A DNA stretch of 64,000 nucleotides from Endomychus coccineus (taxonomy: Eukaryota; Arthropoda; Insecta; Coleoptera; Endomychidae): NCBI GenBank assembly GCA_958510875.1, contig OY294067.1:260401736-260465735 (forward strand). Direction: 5' to 3'. Made by a program: the position numbers and the translations under genes. Under the pieces are notes generated by a model. The model was not told where the DNA came from, did not search any database, and saw nothing but the letters and a program-made list of their open reading frames with translations. This document shows, piece after piece, positions 35,101-50,100 of this stretch (position 1 is its first letter; the number at the start of each line of letters is the position of its first letter).

Positions 35101-38100
35101 TTGTAGCATAAGGAATGCAGATGCAGAAAAACGTGTTTTAAATAGTGTGTCTCCTAACTCTGTAATTAGTACCAGGATACTGGCTTTGATGGAAAACTTA
35201 GAGTAGGGTATTGGAAATTTTGCTTGAGCAGTTGCTGAATCCGTATCTTTTACAACGACTTCAAGCTATTCAACCGCAAGATTTTCAACTTTGATTAGAT
35301 TTTTGTCAATGTATGCAATTCAAAATTCAGCAAGACTGCCATTCCTTCAGACAATTTTGTTCACTGATAAAGCCGCCTTCACACGGGAAGGACTGTGAAT
35401 TTTCACAACAGTCACGTTTGGGCAGTGTTTTGAACCAAGATTTCAAAACATATTTTATAGAAATGTATGGGCAGAGGTAATCGAAAATCATTCTATTGGG
35501 CCTCGTCGCTTAAATGGTGAAACATATTTAAATTTTATCTAAAACGACCTTACAAATCTCTTACATAATGTGCTATGCTCAATGATGAAGCATCACCCCA
35601 TTTTATTGTTCGAGTTCAAAATCATTTAGATTTGATTCACCCTCAGAAGTGGATAGGCGGTCTAGTTGCATGGACTCCTCGTTCACTAAGTCGGGTTATT
35701 GTTCATAAACAGCATGAGATAGGCAACATCTTGAAAAAAGGGTAATAGAGCAATGCGGGATAATTTGGATAAGGAAGGTCTTATTTGAACAAGTACGGAC
35801 ATCCATGAGGTATCGGCTAGAAAGTTGCATTGACATGAATGGCGGACATTTCCAGCATATGTTATTATTATTTGTTAATTTTTGGTATATGTTGATATGA
35901 AATGTTTTTCTTATTTTCTCGTGTATAAACTTCCTGAATTTCCATACAGCCTTTTTATTACTATGGAGGATATCATTTCCGAAGAAATTTTGTCATGAAG
36001 AAAATCTATTCATAAAATGTTTTTACTTATTTCAATAGATTATTCTTGCATTTTTTAAATTATACATTTCAACCAACAGGTTCGTATTTGAATTTGCAAC
36101 GTTTTAATAAACAATGTCATCAATCTGTGCAGAAAAACATTTAGGTTAGTAAACTAAGAGTTCACAACTGTGGATACACTGTAACACTGATAGATATGGA
36201 ATAATCACCCTTATACACTAAAAATACTATTAAAGTACTAAGTAAACTCTGATGATGGTTACTTGGTAGCTGAAAGGTCCATAGTAGGTATTTTAAAAGT
36301 ATTTTTAGTGTATAATGGTAATTATTTTGAACTTTAGTATTTAGCTTAATAAGATAAATACATTACAAAGAGCTACTAGTCGAAGTGGGATACGAATATA
36401 TGACTTTCGAACAATCAAAAAGTAAGCCCGATACGTATTTGAATCACATGAATAATTTATATAACATTATTACTTTAAATTTGAAAAAAATTTTTTCTAT
36501 TAAATAGTGTATCAAGTTTTGGAATAATTCATTCTCTACTTGTACTATAATTGCATTCTTAATTTACAGTGTTGACATTTATTGGATTGTTCAAACACAC
36601 TCTGTTCTAGGCCTAATTTGTTAAATAAACAAATAAATAAACGCATAAACGGTACGAAATTCATAATATTCGTTGGAGATGTATCTTGGGATAGAATGTT
36701 CTTGTTGAGTAAAGGAAACTTCAAATCAAATAAAGAAATATTAGTCTGAAGTTTGAAAAATTTGAAGTTATACCCGGCGCATCCTCCAATTTTTACTCTC
36801 GCGTCCACAAATGTGGATCTTCAGATAGATGTTATTTTGAACATCTACGAAAATATCAGATAGGGAATATCGAAGAATGTGGACTATATACAGGATCCTC
36901 CAGCTTATAATAACCATACTTCACTTTTCTCAATGAACGTCACACGATCATCCCATGAGAGAGTGTTATTGGTGATACCGAGCATGTATATCTGGACTTT
37001 ATAGGAATAGTACAATTATCATATAGGGAATTGTGAAATCCGCCTTCCTGGAGAAAATGAAGTCGAGTTTTGAGTGCATTAAACTACTAGATTATCAGAT
37101 CCCCATTTCAAAATTCCTGCCAGATCTTCATTCATTGCATTGCATTGCATGTTTGTCTTGCACCTATGACTACGTAGGGCGAAAAAAAGCTGTGGAGTAA
37201 ACAAGAAGACATTCCCAACAGATCATTGATATTGAGCAGAAACAAAGTTGGTGTCAAGACAGATCTCTGTGGATTATCTGCGTTGGTAGTCATTGTATCG
37301 GGGGAGATTTATTTAGTTTTGGTTATTATTATTTCCTCCAGTTTTCCATAAGCCCCGACTATTCCCAGACGTTGGCCTCAACTTTTGGATTAATCCAAGT
37401 TGTATTTTTATTCATGATCATGAAAGTTAGGGAAAACAGTTAATTTTGTTCAGCACTTCGCGCAATGGTCTCACATCATTGTCCTATGAAAGGATGCTGT
37501 TAGAGGTGATACCAAGCATGGATATCAAGAACTTGATAGAAACCTGACCTCATCATATTGGTGATCGAGGGATCCGCCATCTTGGAGGAAATATAGGGTT
37601 AAGTTTTGATTGCCTTAAACTATCCATTTCAAAATTCGTTCCAGCTTTTCATTCATTGCATCGATCTGTCTTTGTCTTGCTCCTCTGGTTTCGTTGGATC
37701 AAACCAGGGCTTCACATGAGAAAGTGGCTTACTGAGGTGATCCCTTAAATAACCATAAGTAGCAATATTTGTGGAAGTGGGTTTCAAGATTGTAACTTAC
37801 GCCTATTGTTTAAATATGCAAAATATCGAAAGCATCAATGAAATTATAATAAAATCCCAATGGTGATATTTTGAATCATGTGTCTTGAGCTGGGAACTAC
37901 TACAAAAGAGTAGTCAAAATATTACGAAAATAATGTAATTCCCATTGAATTCTGGGCGCGATGATGTATTGTGTATCGTTAAATCAGTGTGTTAGTCGAG
38001 GAAATAAAGCAGAAAAGGTGACTATTGAGTATCATGGTCATGACCCGTATGCTCAAGAGAACCTCCATAACAGGTTTCATTCCTTTACAGAAGGTATTTC

Positions 38101-41100
38101 TGCGAATTCCCTGTAGACGACGATAGTACCAGGATGTCCTGAGCTCCAGGTGCGTCGTAGTTCGAATCTGGCACCGGAATCGCATTTTGCGGTCCCGAAA
38201 ACCACCCGAGAGACGAATTTGGTTGTATTTCAGAGCATATTAAAAAAACAAACCAGGAGAAGACCAAGATAATCAGGATATCCTGACTACCAGGTGACTA
38301 TTGAGTGTCATGGTCATAACTCGTACGTTCAAGAGAACCTGCCTAATAGGTTTCATTCCTTTGCAGAAGATATTTCTGCGAATTTTCTGAAGACGACGAT
38401 AGTACCAGGATGTCCATAGCTCCAGGTGTGTCGTAGTTCAAATCTGACACTGGAATCGTGATCAGCGACCCCAAAAATTTCGGAAATTTTTTCTGACTTT
38501 AATTATTTTTTTATTATAGCTCCTGAATATGCATTCAAAAATATGCATTTTCCTCAGTAGAAATGCTAAAATGGACATTATAAAAAAAATTGGTGACGTT
38601 CTAAATGACTTCCTGAATCGATTAAAAAAAATGATCAAAATCGGTTCATCCGATTTTTTTGTACTTTGGCGTTTTTCCCGCTTTATTTCCTCGACTATGT
38701 GTAGTTTTATGATGAATGAAAAAACTTTGTTTATTGGCAACACGTGAAATTATTAAATCTAAGAAATTGTTTATTCTGTTACTATCATAAATTCTATGTC
38801 ACATGATACCGGGATATCAAAAATTATCTTGGTCAAGGGTGGTTGGGGAATCTAAAACGTGTGCCTTACTTTACATTTGAAATAATTATGTCACTGTCAC
38901 ACTGACATCATCAATAACTTACAAATTTCATACCTATTTATTTCAGTTGTAAAACAATAATGAACTACAAATTAAAAATTATCTTGGTCAAGGGTGGTTG
39001 TGAAATGTAAAACGAAATGTTAACTTTGAACCTTTTACAATGTCGCAATAGCCACAAACGGGGTCGAAAACTGTTTTAAATTGGTTAATTTTCGATAAAT
39101 CGAATGACGTTCACGTGAGGAGCGCGTAGTTCGCGAGTTAGAAAAGTGCAAATCTTCGGAACATAGAACGTCTTTACGAGGACTTTTCGTATGCGGTTTT
39201 CGCTCCATGTCGTTAGTTTATGAACGGGGCCAACTAAATAGTATAGTCTCGGGCCCCAAAATGTCGATTAAATAGGAAAATTTAATTAAAATAGAAACAG
39301 GTACTCTCAGGTCCCAGCTAAGCGCGTCTAACGTGCGACGTACCAAAGGGAATTTTCTAGCTACTAAAATATACCCAAAAGCGGTTAAAAGCTAGCGGCC
39401 TATAGCCCAAAACAGTTTATTACAATTGGCGCCGGTCGCACGAGGCATAAAACGGCCCCGAATTAACAAGATCGAGGTAAAAAGTATAAACTCTAACCGA
39501 CGCGTAGCGAGCTCCTCGAGGTATATGTCAAAATGATTACGTTCATAGCTAATTACATAGGACGTCTGGCGTTCATACAATTGTGTTTTTATACAATTCG
39601 AACTTCTAATTTCGATAGGCCACGTGAAAATCCCGGAGTCTAAAGCGCTAGAGACTTCTGAGTGTTATATTATGACATTCGTATAAAATTGCGAAATTTC
39701 TCACTTTTAGAAACTTCAAATTAATTAATTTGACACAAGTTTTGATAACGTAAAGTGAGACACACGTTTTAGATTCCATAACCACCCTTGACCAAGATAA
39801 TTTTTGATATCCCGGTATAATCTTTTGATAAAGGCATCGAAAGTTTCATACTAACGGGATATTCCTGTTCTGCACGCGAATATATCATCTACTCAATGGT
39901 ACCAGTAAGTAAAGAAGTTCAATGAATTCCATTGCTATATTATGTCCTCAATCGCTAAATTGAGATTACTTAAGATTTTCGTATATATGAATGAACCTAT
40001 CAAAATTTAAAAAATTGAGTAGAAAATTCGCGTAAAACTTTCGACTTTTATATTAAGATGACTCCGAAGTTAAAGTGTTTAAATTAAAATATGGTTTTTC
40101 ATTCTTGATTCGTCAAGGAAGTAATGGTTAGCGGGAAAAACTTACCATCGGAAAGTGCGGTATCTAAGAACTAAATTCGATTCAATCAATTGGAAAAACT
40201 AATAACTTTCTTTCGTCATATTTCTTGTTGGTCATTGAACAGTGGTGACCTTGGAAGCTGGAGCACCTGTCGAGATGCCCAGGGCCGACCCTGTTCACGC
40301 GTGGCCGTGAACTTAGCCACAAAACCACGACCGGACGGCAGTTCTTTGCATTTACATACCATTCCTTAACAGCTCGCGCTCTAAGTTCCGACTCTGCATG
40401 TCATATCTGGTATTCTCTCGTAGGACCAATATCTCTTGTATATACGACACCATGTATGTTTCTCTCGTACCGTTATCGCAAATAAGCTTGCATTTCGTAT
40501 TCAATAATCTCTGATTGGTGGCCAATAAATGTATACTTGAAACTTGTCTGTCATTATCTTTCGCTTTGTGTGCGACTTTGTGGATGAATAAAGTCTTCTC
40601 ATCTAAGCCGCCTGGATATTCATCAGCGCCAGCTTAACTGTATTTGAATTATAGGTTATTCATGTGTTGACGTAATTAATTACGCCAGAGATCATGAATG
40701 TATGCAAGAATCAAACAATACCATATCAAGTAAAATGGGCGGCATCAAACTCGGCACATCCTAATCTTTTAATCCTAATGCATTTTAAATTATATTTTTA
40801 CAACTACAAACTCGGCATAAAGTTGTTGCAGGTACCTAACTCCTGTAACAGATACCTAACTAACTATGTTTTGTTTTGTAGATATAACATAAGTACATAG
40901 TCATTTCTAGTGTAAAGTTGATGGCCTATGTACTCATAATTGTGAAAAAGTATAAAAATGGCGAAAATAAATCATAGTAATTTTTCGGATTTAAGTGAAA
41001 TGTTCAGTCAAAGAGGAACACTTCTCTTAGTTTACGAGAACTATAAGTTTAAAGAACACAACAGAAAATTAGCTTCCGGTGAAACTAAGTGGAGGTGCAT

Positions 41101-44100
41101 CAAACATAAATGTAAAGCAAATTTTCATACTTTAGGTGAGTCAAAAAGTCGAGTTATAACAAACCTGAGTGTAAATCATAATCATGAACCAGAACTATCA
41201 AATGTGTTGCAAAGACAAGTTTCAAGTCATTGTTTGAAAAGAAGAGCCGAAAGTGATATAACAGAAAAACCTTCCAAAATGATTAGAATGGAGCTAGCTA
41301 AAAATGATGTGTCTTTAAACAATTTGACAATAAGTGATCTACAATGTGCTAGAAGAAACATTTACACTGCATGTCGAAAATTGTTGCCAGCTTTGCCAAA
41401 ATCACTATCGGAGGTTCATGAAGCTTTGAATGAACTTCAACCAAAAACCAACAGAAATGAAGACCAACTAATTGTTAATGATTTATCCGAAAATTTTGTG
41501 ATATTTAGCTGTAAAAGTAATTCACAGTTTTTATGTGAGTAAAAAATTATTTATATGGACGGTACATTCACTAAATATTTCACACACATGTTTACGATAC
41601 ATGGTTTTTTTAACGGCCATTATATACCATTAGTTTTTTGTTTATTAAAAGACAAAAGTGAAAAACCATATAGGTTATGCATATCAAAAATTAAAGAGTA
41701 TTATGATTATATAAAAATCAAATTTGTACCAGAAGAAATAGTAGTAGATTTTGAGATATCTATTCATAATGTAGTGGAAATTTATCCAAATGCTAAAATT
41801 ACTGGGTGTCGATTCCACTCAGTCAAGCATGGTACAGAAAAATTCAAAATCTAGGTTCATCAAAAGAATACCAAGACAAAAATTCTGAGATTGGAAAGTG
41901 GCTCCATTATTGTTTTGGTCTTTTATTTTTGGAACCAAAGGACGTTGACGATTTTTATTTTTTTGAGCTCTACGAAGTTAAGATGAAAGACTTGGAAAAT
42001 TTTCTGATTACCTTCCCGAAAATTATTTGACAGATAATTCGAAATTACCACCACGTATATAGGCTGATGTTTCTGCTGTATTAAATAAAATAAATAACCA
42101 ATGCTTGCGAATCGTTTCATTCCCATTTTAATGCATCTATGTACCAAACGCATCCTTCTTTATTTATTTTTGTAGACGTACTTCTTAAAGTACAAACTGA
42201 AATCTATATTAAATGCAACAGTGTTAACGAAATTCATAGATTTAAAAATACAGCCACTAAGAAACGTCATAATTTTGTTAATTCTAAAATTATAAAACAT
42301 AAAAATAGTAAGTTGTCCAAACTGCAATATGTTAAAACAATATCGCATTATTATGCAATTAATTAAAATAGTACAGTGTAAATATAATTTTGAATATGTT
42401 CTTCCTATGTACCTATATGTATTATGTATATTTTAAATTAATAAATTTTGTTTTAATATTACATCAGTCTATTTCTTGTAAGCAGAGGGAGGTATTGTTA
42501 TTCATGTGCCGAGTTTAAACATTTTAAAAGTGAATCTTTTAATCTCTGTACCGAGCTTGACTATTTTTATTTCGTATACCTGAGACATGCGCCGAGTTTG
42601 TATTACCCCAGTAAAATATATCATATACATATATTTATGACGGAATTATTATCTCTTTGAAATTTAATAGATGATTAGAGTTGCCTGAATCATGAATTAG
42701 AGCTGTTAAGATGTTAAGAATGATTATCGCGTGGAAGTGAACTAAATCCTATTCATGGTGTTTATGAAATTGTTTTTATTTCCCAAATGTGCGTGCTAAA
42801 CTACAATTTACTAAATTCGTAGTAAGATCAATGGACAATAATAACAACATAAATATAAAAGTGTTATTTTAAATTACATTATTTCTTAGAAAATGACGTC
42901 AGAAAATCATACCAAGATTGACTGTTTCACCTAAGAGCCCAACCAACTTCTTTTATACAGGATGTTCAGGTTTTTCGTTCATAACTTCAATAAACGATAG
43001 AACTTCTGAAAATAATTGGGGTGTTTTATATAAAATTCACTTCGTTTCCTTGCTTACAAGTTTTGAAAATGATTATATTTTCTTTATTATCTTCTAAACA
43101 AATGAAAATTTTCAGTTCAAACTTGGTACACTTCAGTTTTACTGGATGAACAATTTTTATGAGACAGATACAGTAGCGTAGTTATGGGGTTTTGTACGAA
43201 TTTAAACTCCTTATACTTCTACGCCAATGGTCAGAAATTATTATTGTATACAAATTAAAAAATTTTGATTTATTGTCTATCAAAAATATTCTTAATAAAT
43301 TCCTCTTAGAGGCTTCCTGTTCGAGCTGTTTTGATATTTCTAATCAGGGTTATCTTATGGAATTTCTTTGAAGGCTATTTAAAAAGTAAAAGAATATTTG
43401 AATCCCTCTTTGTTGGTAATGATAAAATCGTTCATAATGAATGCTGGAAATGCTATTTACTTCAACACAACGGCGACATCGATTCCTCAACGACCTCCTT
43501 GTTCGAATTAACATGCTATTATTTATTTCACCACAAGCTCTTCGAATACGATTCAGTAGATCTTCTCTATAATGAACCGGCATAGCATGAACCTTATCTT
43601 TGAAATAGCCCCACGTAAAGGATTGAGGTCAGGTGATCGAGGAGGCTACAACTGAACCACCTCTACCAATCCATATTTCACTGTACTTCCTATTTAGCGA
43701 TTCTCGCCCCTGTGTTCCAAAATGGGCAGAGCAGCCATCCAGTTGTATCCATGCATTTGTCCCCTCACTGAGTGGTGTTTCCTCCCACATGCTTTCGTGA
43801 TGAGTTTCCGAAAAATCTGAAAATGCGGAGGCAGTTAGTCTGTCTAGTAAAACGTATAAGCCAAAAATATTATTTTTGTAAATCTCAAACCAGAAATTTA
43901 CACTGAATTCTTCTGGGAAATTCGTAAATCTTGTACCATGAGGATTTTAATTTGCCCATAAACGAAAATTGTGAAAATCAATAACTCCACGTCGAGTAAA
44001 ATGTGCTTTATTTCTTCACAATGTTTGCTGGAGAAAGTTTTCGTTGCTTTACAGTTTCTTATAAGCAAATGAAAACACCTCTTGGTACAAGATCTAGGGA

Positions 44101-47100
44101 TTTTCAAGAAGAATTCAATGTTAATGTCAGGCTTGGCATTTACAAAATAAATATTTTTGGCCCATACGTTTCACAAGACAGACTAATAGCCGCTGCATTC
44201 TTAGAATTTTTGGAAACTAATCACGAAGACGTGTGGAAGGAAACACCATTCAATGCCCATTTTCGAAGATAAGTACAAGAATGCACAAATAGGAAGTACG
44301 GTGAAAGATGGATTAGTAAAGGTGGTCCAGTTGCATGGCCTCCTCGATCAATTGACCTTAATCCTCTGGACTTTTTTGCTTGGGGTTATTTGAAGATTAA
44401 GTTTATGCCACGCCCATTCATAATAGAGAAGATCTGCTGAATCGTATTCGAAGCGGTTTTGGTGAAATAAATAATAAAATGTTAATTCGAACAAGAAGAT
44501 CGTTGAGAAATTTGAGCATTTATTATGAATTATTATTTTTTATCGTTACCAATAAATAGGTATTTAAGTATTTTTTTACTTTTTAATAGTCTTTCAAAAG
44601 AAATTCCAGGAGTACGGTGTACGCTTGTACCGCCCACAAAATTTTTACCGGCCGATGCTACAGCCCCAGAAAGATTCCTGGTTGAACCAGCACTTGAGAC
44701 TTTAAGGTTTTCAATGTAGATAAGAGCAATGTTTTTCGGCAAAACAGAAATTTTGACTTTGATAGTAGTATATGAGAGCTTGAGACTTCCCAGCAAGCTG
44801 AATATTCAATATTTCCACCTTCAGAGTAGCAGTCGTATGTTTATGGAGCGTTTACAATGCGACAGAAAAACTGCCACAATTGGAGTTTTTCTAAGAATCA
44901 GGAGATCAAAACCTAAGAAACTCCTAGTGACCGAGTTAAGATGTATTTTGCATATCCTGAAAATGCAACTTGAGAACGTAGATTCTTCTGTCTGCATTTC
45001 TCTCCTACTGGTACACCGCTCTATTTTACGGTCGATACCTTAACTATCCGACAACCGTTGGCCTCGAAAAAAATCTGTTGTGAAGTTGAAACAAGAGACT
45101 ATCACTACCCATGAGGCGATTGCATGATAGTAAGTGATGCGCTTGTACCGCCCAGGTTAAGCCGACCCTTGCTGAATCTATGATTTTGTATGCATATTGG
45201 AGAGCAAGCATATTTATGGTAAGAGCATCAATCGGCAGGCAAAGTTTTGGTTCACCAGGTAGAACAGGAGCAACAAGTATTTTAGTCCCAGACAGCTGTT
45301 TCCCTCTTCTCATGATTTCGTCAGGTTGAACAAGGCAGAAGTAAAATCACTGATCAACTATCTCCGGAAGTGATATAATAAAAGACCCTCGAAATTGTTT
45401 GGCGAACCTAGATGTTACAACACTATCTGCCGGAAAGCAGATTTTCCACTACGCATTGACAAAAGAGTTCTCGCGATTCAAATATCTTTTTATTGACTTC
45501 TAACACGGAATGTGTTTGCTGTGTTACTCGTGGCATTTTAACGATGCCAATCTTCTTGTTTTCGTTCTGAACGAGTTGCTACAAAATGAGGCGTTGAGTT
45601 TGCAAAAGTCAATTTCTCTACCATTTATTTCTTGGTTGTAATACAAATTCCCAATTATGGGAAAACAAAAAAAACAATTCTCATTTCCAATGAAGGAATT
45701 AGTGCTATTGGAGAGGAAGTTTCAACAACAGAGAACAATAGTCAATATTTCCTTGCCTTGAAACTGCTGCTCATTTTAGAACCAAAAGTTTGCGCGTCAG
45801 CTGATTTTTTGCCATTCTGAAATTGTTCCTCCAAATCTCATATTTGAATATCACTCCATGAAAGTTCACCTCCGAATTATGACAAAGAGTCCTTGGATCT
45901 TCCGACATTACAAATATTTTACAAGTTTCAGAATCAGTATTCTCGAAAACAGCCCTAAGAGTTTTCTATATTATCATAATTTTCAATTTGTAGTGTTGTT
46001 CGATAGATCGACAAAGTTCCATTCCTTTGGTTCATCATGAAGGATGGTCATAGGTACAGTAATGAATCTTAAATTGTTACAAGTTTTTTATATACTTCAT
46101 TGTTTTGGGAAAATTTTACATTATTAGGATTAGGAAGAATGAGCAAATAATCTCAAATATATCTACTAAATAAAATTAAGCATCAATTGACTTTACTTGG
46201 TCGTAGAGAAACAAATATTTGGGTCCTAATTTAATTGACTAGTGGGCAATATCGGATCTAAGGATTTATTGAGTGCAATAAATGAAATAAAAATAAATCC
46301 CAAACAATAAAGAAGTTAACATACGTTTTATTTATCCAATTAAAATATTTAATTGACGCAATTGCCGCAACATAAGCTCTTCCGCTTCAATGTAACAGTT
46401 GAATTAGGTGTTTTTAAATGATGGGAATGGTTAATTTATCTTATTTGTTTGACAGAATTTCGAGAAATTAGTAATATAATGAACAAACAACCCATTCCAA
46501 AGCTATAAAATGTTGAGACAGCTTTTCAATTAGAGTATTTAATTGACGGAACACATGCTATATTGTATTCATAAATCAAAATAATACAGTTATAAATGAG
46601 TTATTTCTACCCAGTGGGAATAGTCCATTACAATATAAAATACATCCTATTATTCCAAATGAACGTTTCCAATTTGAGAGAATAATGAACTGTAAATATT
46701 AATTCGAAGGAATCAAAACTAATTAACCGAAATAGCTCATTTATAACATGTTCAGAGTAATAGTGACACAACGGTGTCATTATGAACTTTTCAATTAAAC
46801 ATTCAACAGATATACATTGAGATTGATTCATTAAAGTTTTGTAATTCAAGAATATTCCTGAAATCATTTGGCAAAACCGTACAACTATCGATTATTAAAT
46901 GTGTACGTACATAATATTAACTCGCTTATTATTGGAAGAGATTGGTTGTTCTTCTCCCAAATCGATTATTTGAAAGACGTAGCGACTACGTTCTCAGTTG
47001 CTGCTTTTATGACGTAATGTGTCATAAGCAACTAGATTAATAATCCAATGATGTAATGTGTTGACTCTTATGTTTAGTGACTCTTAAGAGAAACAAGGAC

Positions 47101-50100
47101 ATAAAAAATGATATTTCGAGAGTACAGAAAGGAAAGTTTGTCGCATTCTATTACGTTGGCTTAAAATAGTTTTGTACAGAATTTACGTGAATGTGACCTT
47201 CAGTTTGAAGTGACTTCCGGATACCTGAATTGTTGACATTTGGCAAGTCCAAGGCACATAAGTTTCACGCGACGCCCATCTTAACGGTAGGTTTTTTGGG
47301 AAATGAGAAATTGGTAATTGTAATTAGTTTTAAGTAGTTTAACGTTTGAACAAGAGAACAATTATGAAATGAAAGTGTGTATCTATAATTCAAAATATGA
47401 TGAATAACAGATTAGTTTTATTCGTGGCAATGTTATAAAAACAGAATATCAAGGAAACTGGATAATACATGCAGGTAAATTAGGTAGTATCTTATGGAAT
47501 TGTTCTTATTTTCCAACGTGGATGTTATACCGAAATTTACTGAATTCGTAGTAGGACCAATGGTCGCAAAGTAACATCCTCTCGGAGTAATCATTTACTC
47601 TATGTCTAATCTAATATGGAACCCACAGCAGGCAAAAGTCCAGAACAAGACCATGGAAAATTAATGCTAGCCAGGAGCGCAATGGAAACCCGGAGGGCGA
47701 GGGGCTAAGTCCTATATAACCAAAAAAAATTACTGCAGGTAACTTGATCAAGGTAAAAAGACTTGCCTCAGAATATTTGAGAGTATAAAAACAACAGCAA
47801 CAGCAGCCATGGAAGTATTAGAGAGTTCCCATATTATCCAATGAAGCCAGAAGAGCTAGAGAAAGAGACATTGCAATTAATACAAATCTGGCAAAAATTT
47901 TGAATTGGAGATCTGATAATCTAGTAGAGTTTAATAAAACCAAAACTGAAGCTTGTATTTCTTCAGGATTCTAATATGATAATATCAGGTAGAACTATAT
48001 TTATGGAGTCTTTCACATTCATGTTCAGTATCACCACCAAAAACACTCCCTCATAGGATGAGGTCCAATGCGAAAATCGCTTCACAAAAATTCGATTTTA
48101 TATTTCATTCTAGCAATCCCTCAAATCTACAAGGCACGGATTCAAGCTGAAACCTACCTAACTTCTTCCTACCACTCCAGACTTCACTTTTCAATCGAAC
48201 GGCGAAGTTGTGTTCCCAGTGAGCCTTTAAACTCCAAACTTTCAAGAATAATTTCAACCTCCCCCCAACATTTCTCTTTTATAGTCGAAATAAAAAAGTA
48301 CTTTGTAATATCGGTTTGAAGAAGCTCCGATGTTAGCGTCAGAGGTAAAATATCTTTGAATTATACTAGATAAAAAACTCTCCTGGAACAAGCATGAGAA
48401 ATGCTATCCATCAAAGCCATACAACTCCTAAAGATGTGCAGAAACTTTGCGGGGTAAAACTGAGGATGTAACCCTAGTATTCTGCGGTAGATGTTCACTG
48501 TGATAGCAGTGATCGGGTTAGTTCAAGTATAAATCTAGCCTGTGTATGCATAATAAGTACAATGAAAATATGCCCAATGGCTGCTATAAAAGTAATCCTA
48601 AACCTTACACCCCTCCATATGGTAGTGAACACAATGGCGATAAGGACAACATATAGAATGATTGGAGAGGGAATCATCAAACGTAAGAATGAACCCCTCC
48701 CTGTAAATCAGTAAGCCTGGGACATGCCCAAGATAAGATGGGAAAGGGGTATAGCTTCGTGAAATAATTTAACACGAAGCTTGGGCAAATATGTTTTCTT
48801 TCTTGTGCTTCCAAAACCTAAACTTTACAAATATCCTAATTTTTCTTATATTTTGGTTGCACGGGAGTAAAACCTGTCTTGTTCGTAGAAATGTACTGGG
48901 AGCAGAGGTAGACATTGAAATGTTTTTTGAAAGCTTGTAGGTTATAAGAATTCCACAATTTCGCCGTTCTATAGAAAAATGAAGTCTGTTATAAAGAATT
49001 CCGGCAGGTCTCAAGTCTGACTACGGAAAGGTGATCAGTCTGAGCTTGCCTAGTTCCCCTACCTTGAATCGCTTGTGGTGGAATAGATAACAAGCGAAAT
49101 TTCCAATGAGCTCCATTCTTGAAAATATCTACACAAAAGGAAGAGATCGTCGACCTTTCTAATATGCTCTAGAGAGGTCAATGGGTGCGTAAGTGTGAGA
49201 TCACCAACCAGACGAATTTTCGAATAAAATCTAAGATTCTCAGCGTACGTTTGGGAGCTCAACTGCAAGATGTGAACAGTACTCCAGGGCAGGTCAAAGC
49301 TGTGTTTTGTAGATTATGAGGAGATGCTGGGGCGTAAAGTAGCTCTTGGCACGGTAGAAAACAAAGTTTCTGTGAAGCAGTTTTCGCAATGGTCCTCACA
49401 TCACCGTGTCATGATGGTGTTGGTTATACCGAAAACTTCAAAGGAACAGTAATTATACCTGTCATTATCATATAAGTGATTGTGGTATCCCTTCCTGGTT
49501 GCATTAAACTCCACAGATCTTTAGATCACCACAACAAAGTTCTTGCCAGATCTTCGTTCGTTGTATCGACTTGTCTGTCTAGCACCAATGGCTTCATTTG
49601 ATGATGTAGGGGCTCTAGAGGAGGAACCGGTATGCAGTGTACCATTATTCTCAAAGTTGACAGGTCATTGATATGGGGCCAAAACAAAATTGGTGCCAAG
49701 ACAAATCTATGTGGATCAGCAGCACTGGTAGCCACTGTATCGGAGGAAACTTCCTCAACCACTATCTGGATTGATACATCTGAGAGGAAACTCCAAGTAA
49801 GCGAGATGTATTATGATTTCCTCGCGTTTCACATGAACCCCGACTCCGGGCCGTACTTATATTTCTAAAATTATTGTGGATTTCGGCTAAATTTAATATC
49901 ATATTATTTTCAGTTATTTCATTTTTCAGTTTTCATAAGCCTTATTGAATTTTCTCACAATTTTGGATTCAAATAGCAATTAAGTGTCAGCATTCCTTCT
50001 TCCTAGTTTCGAATCTACCGTTACGAAAAGCGACAACTATTTAAACTGGTCATGTATTTATCTTTAAACATTGCTCACAAATCAATTGATAATTAAATAT

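Noticed and set aside
40270..40640. Possible solo LTR with poly(A)-like and primer-like motifs
   Set aside because: No terminal TG..CA pair, second LTR or flanking duplication could be identified.
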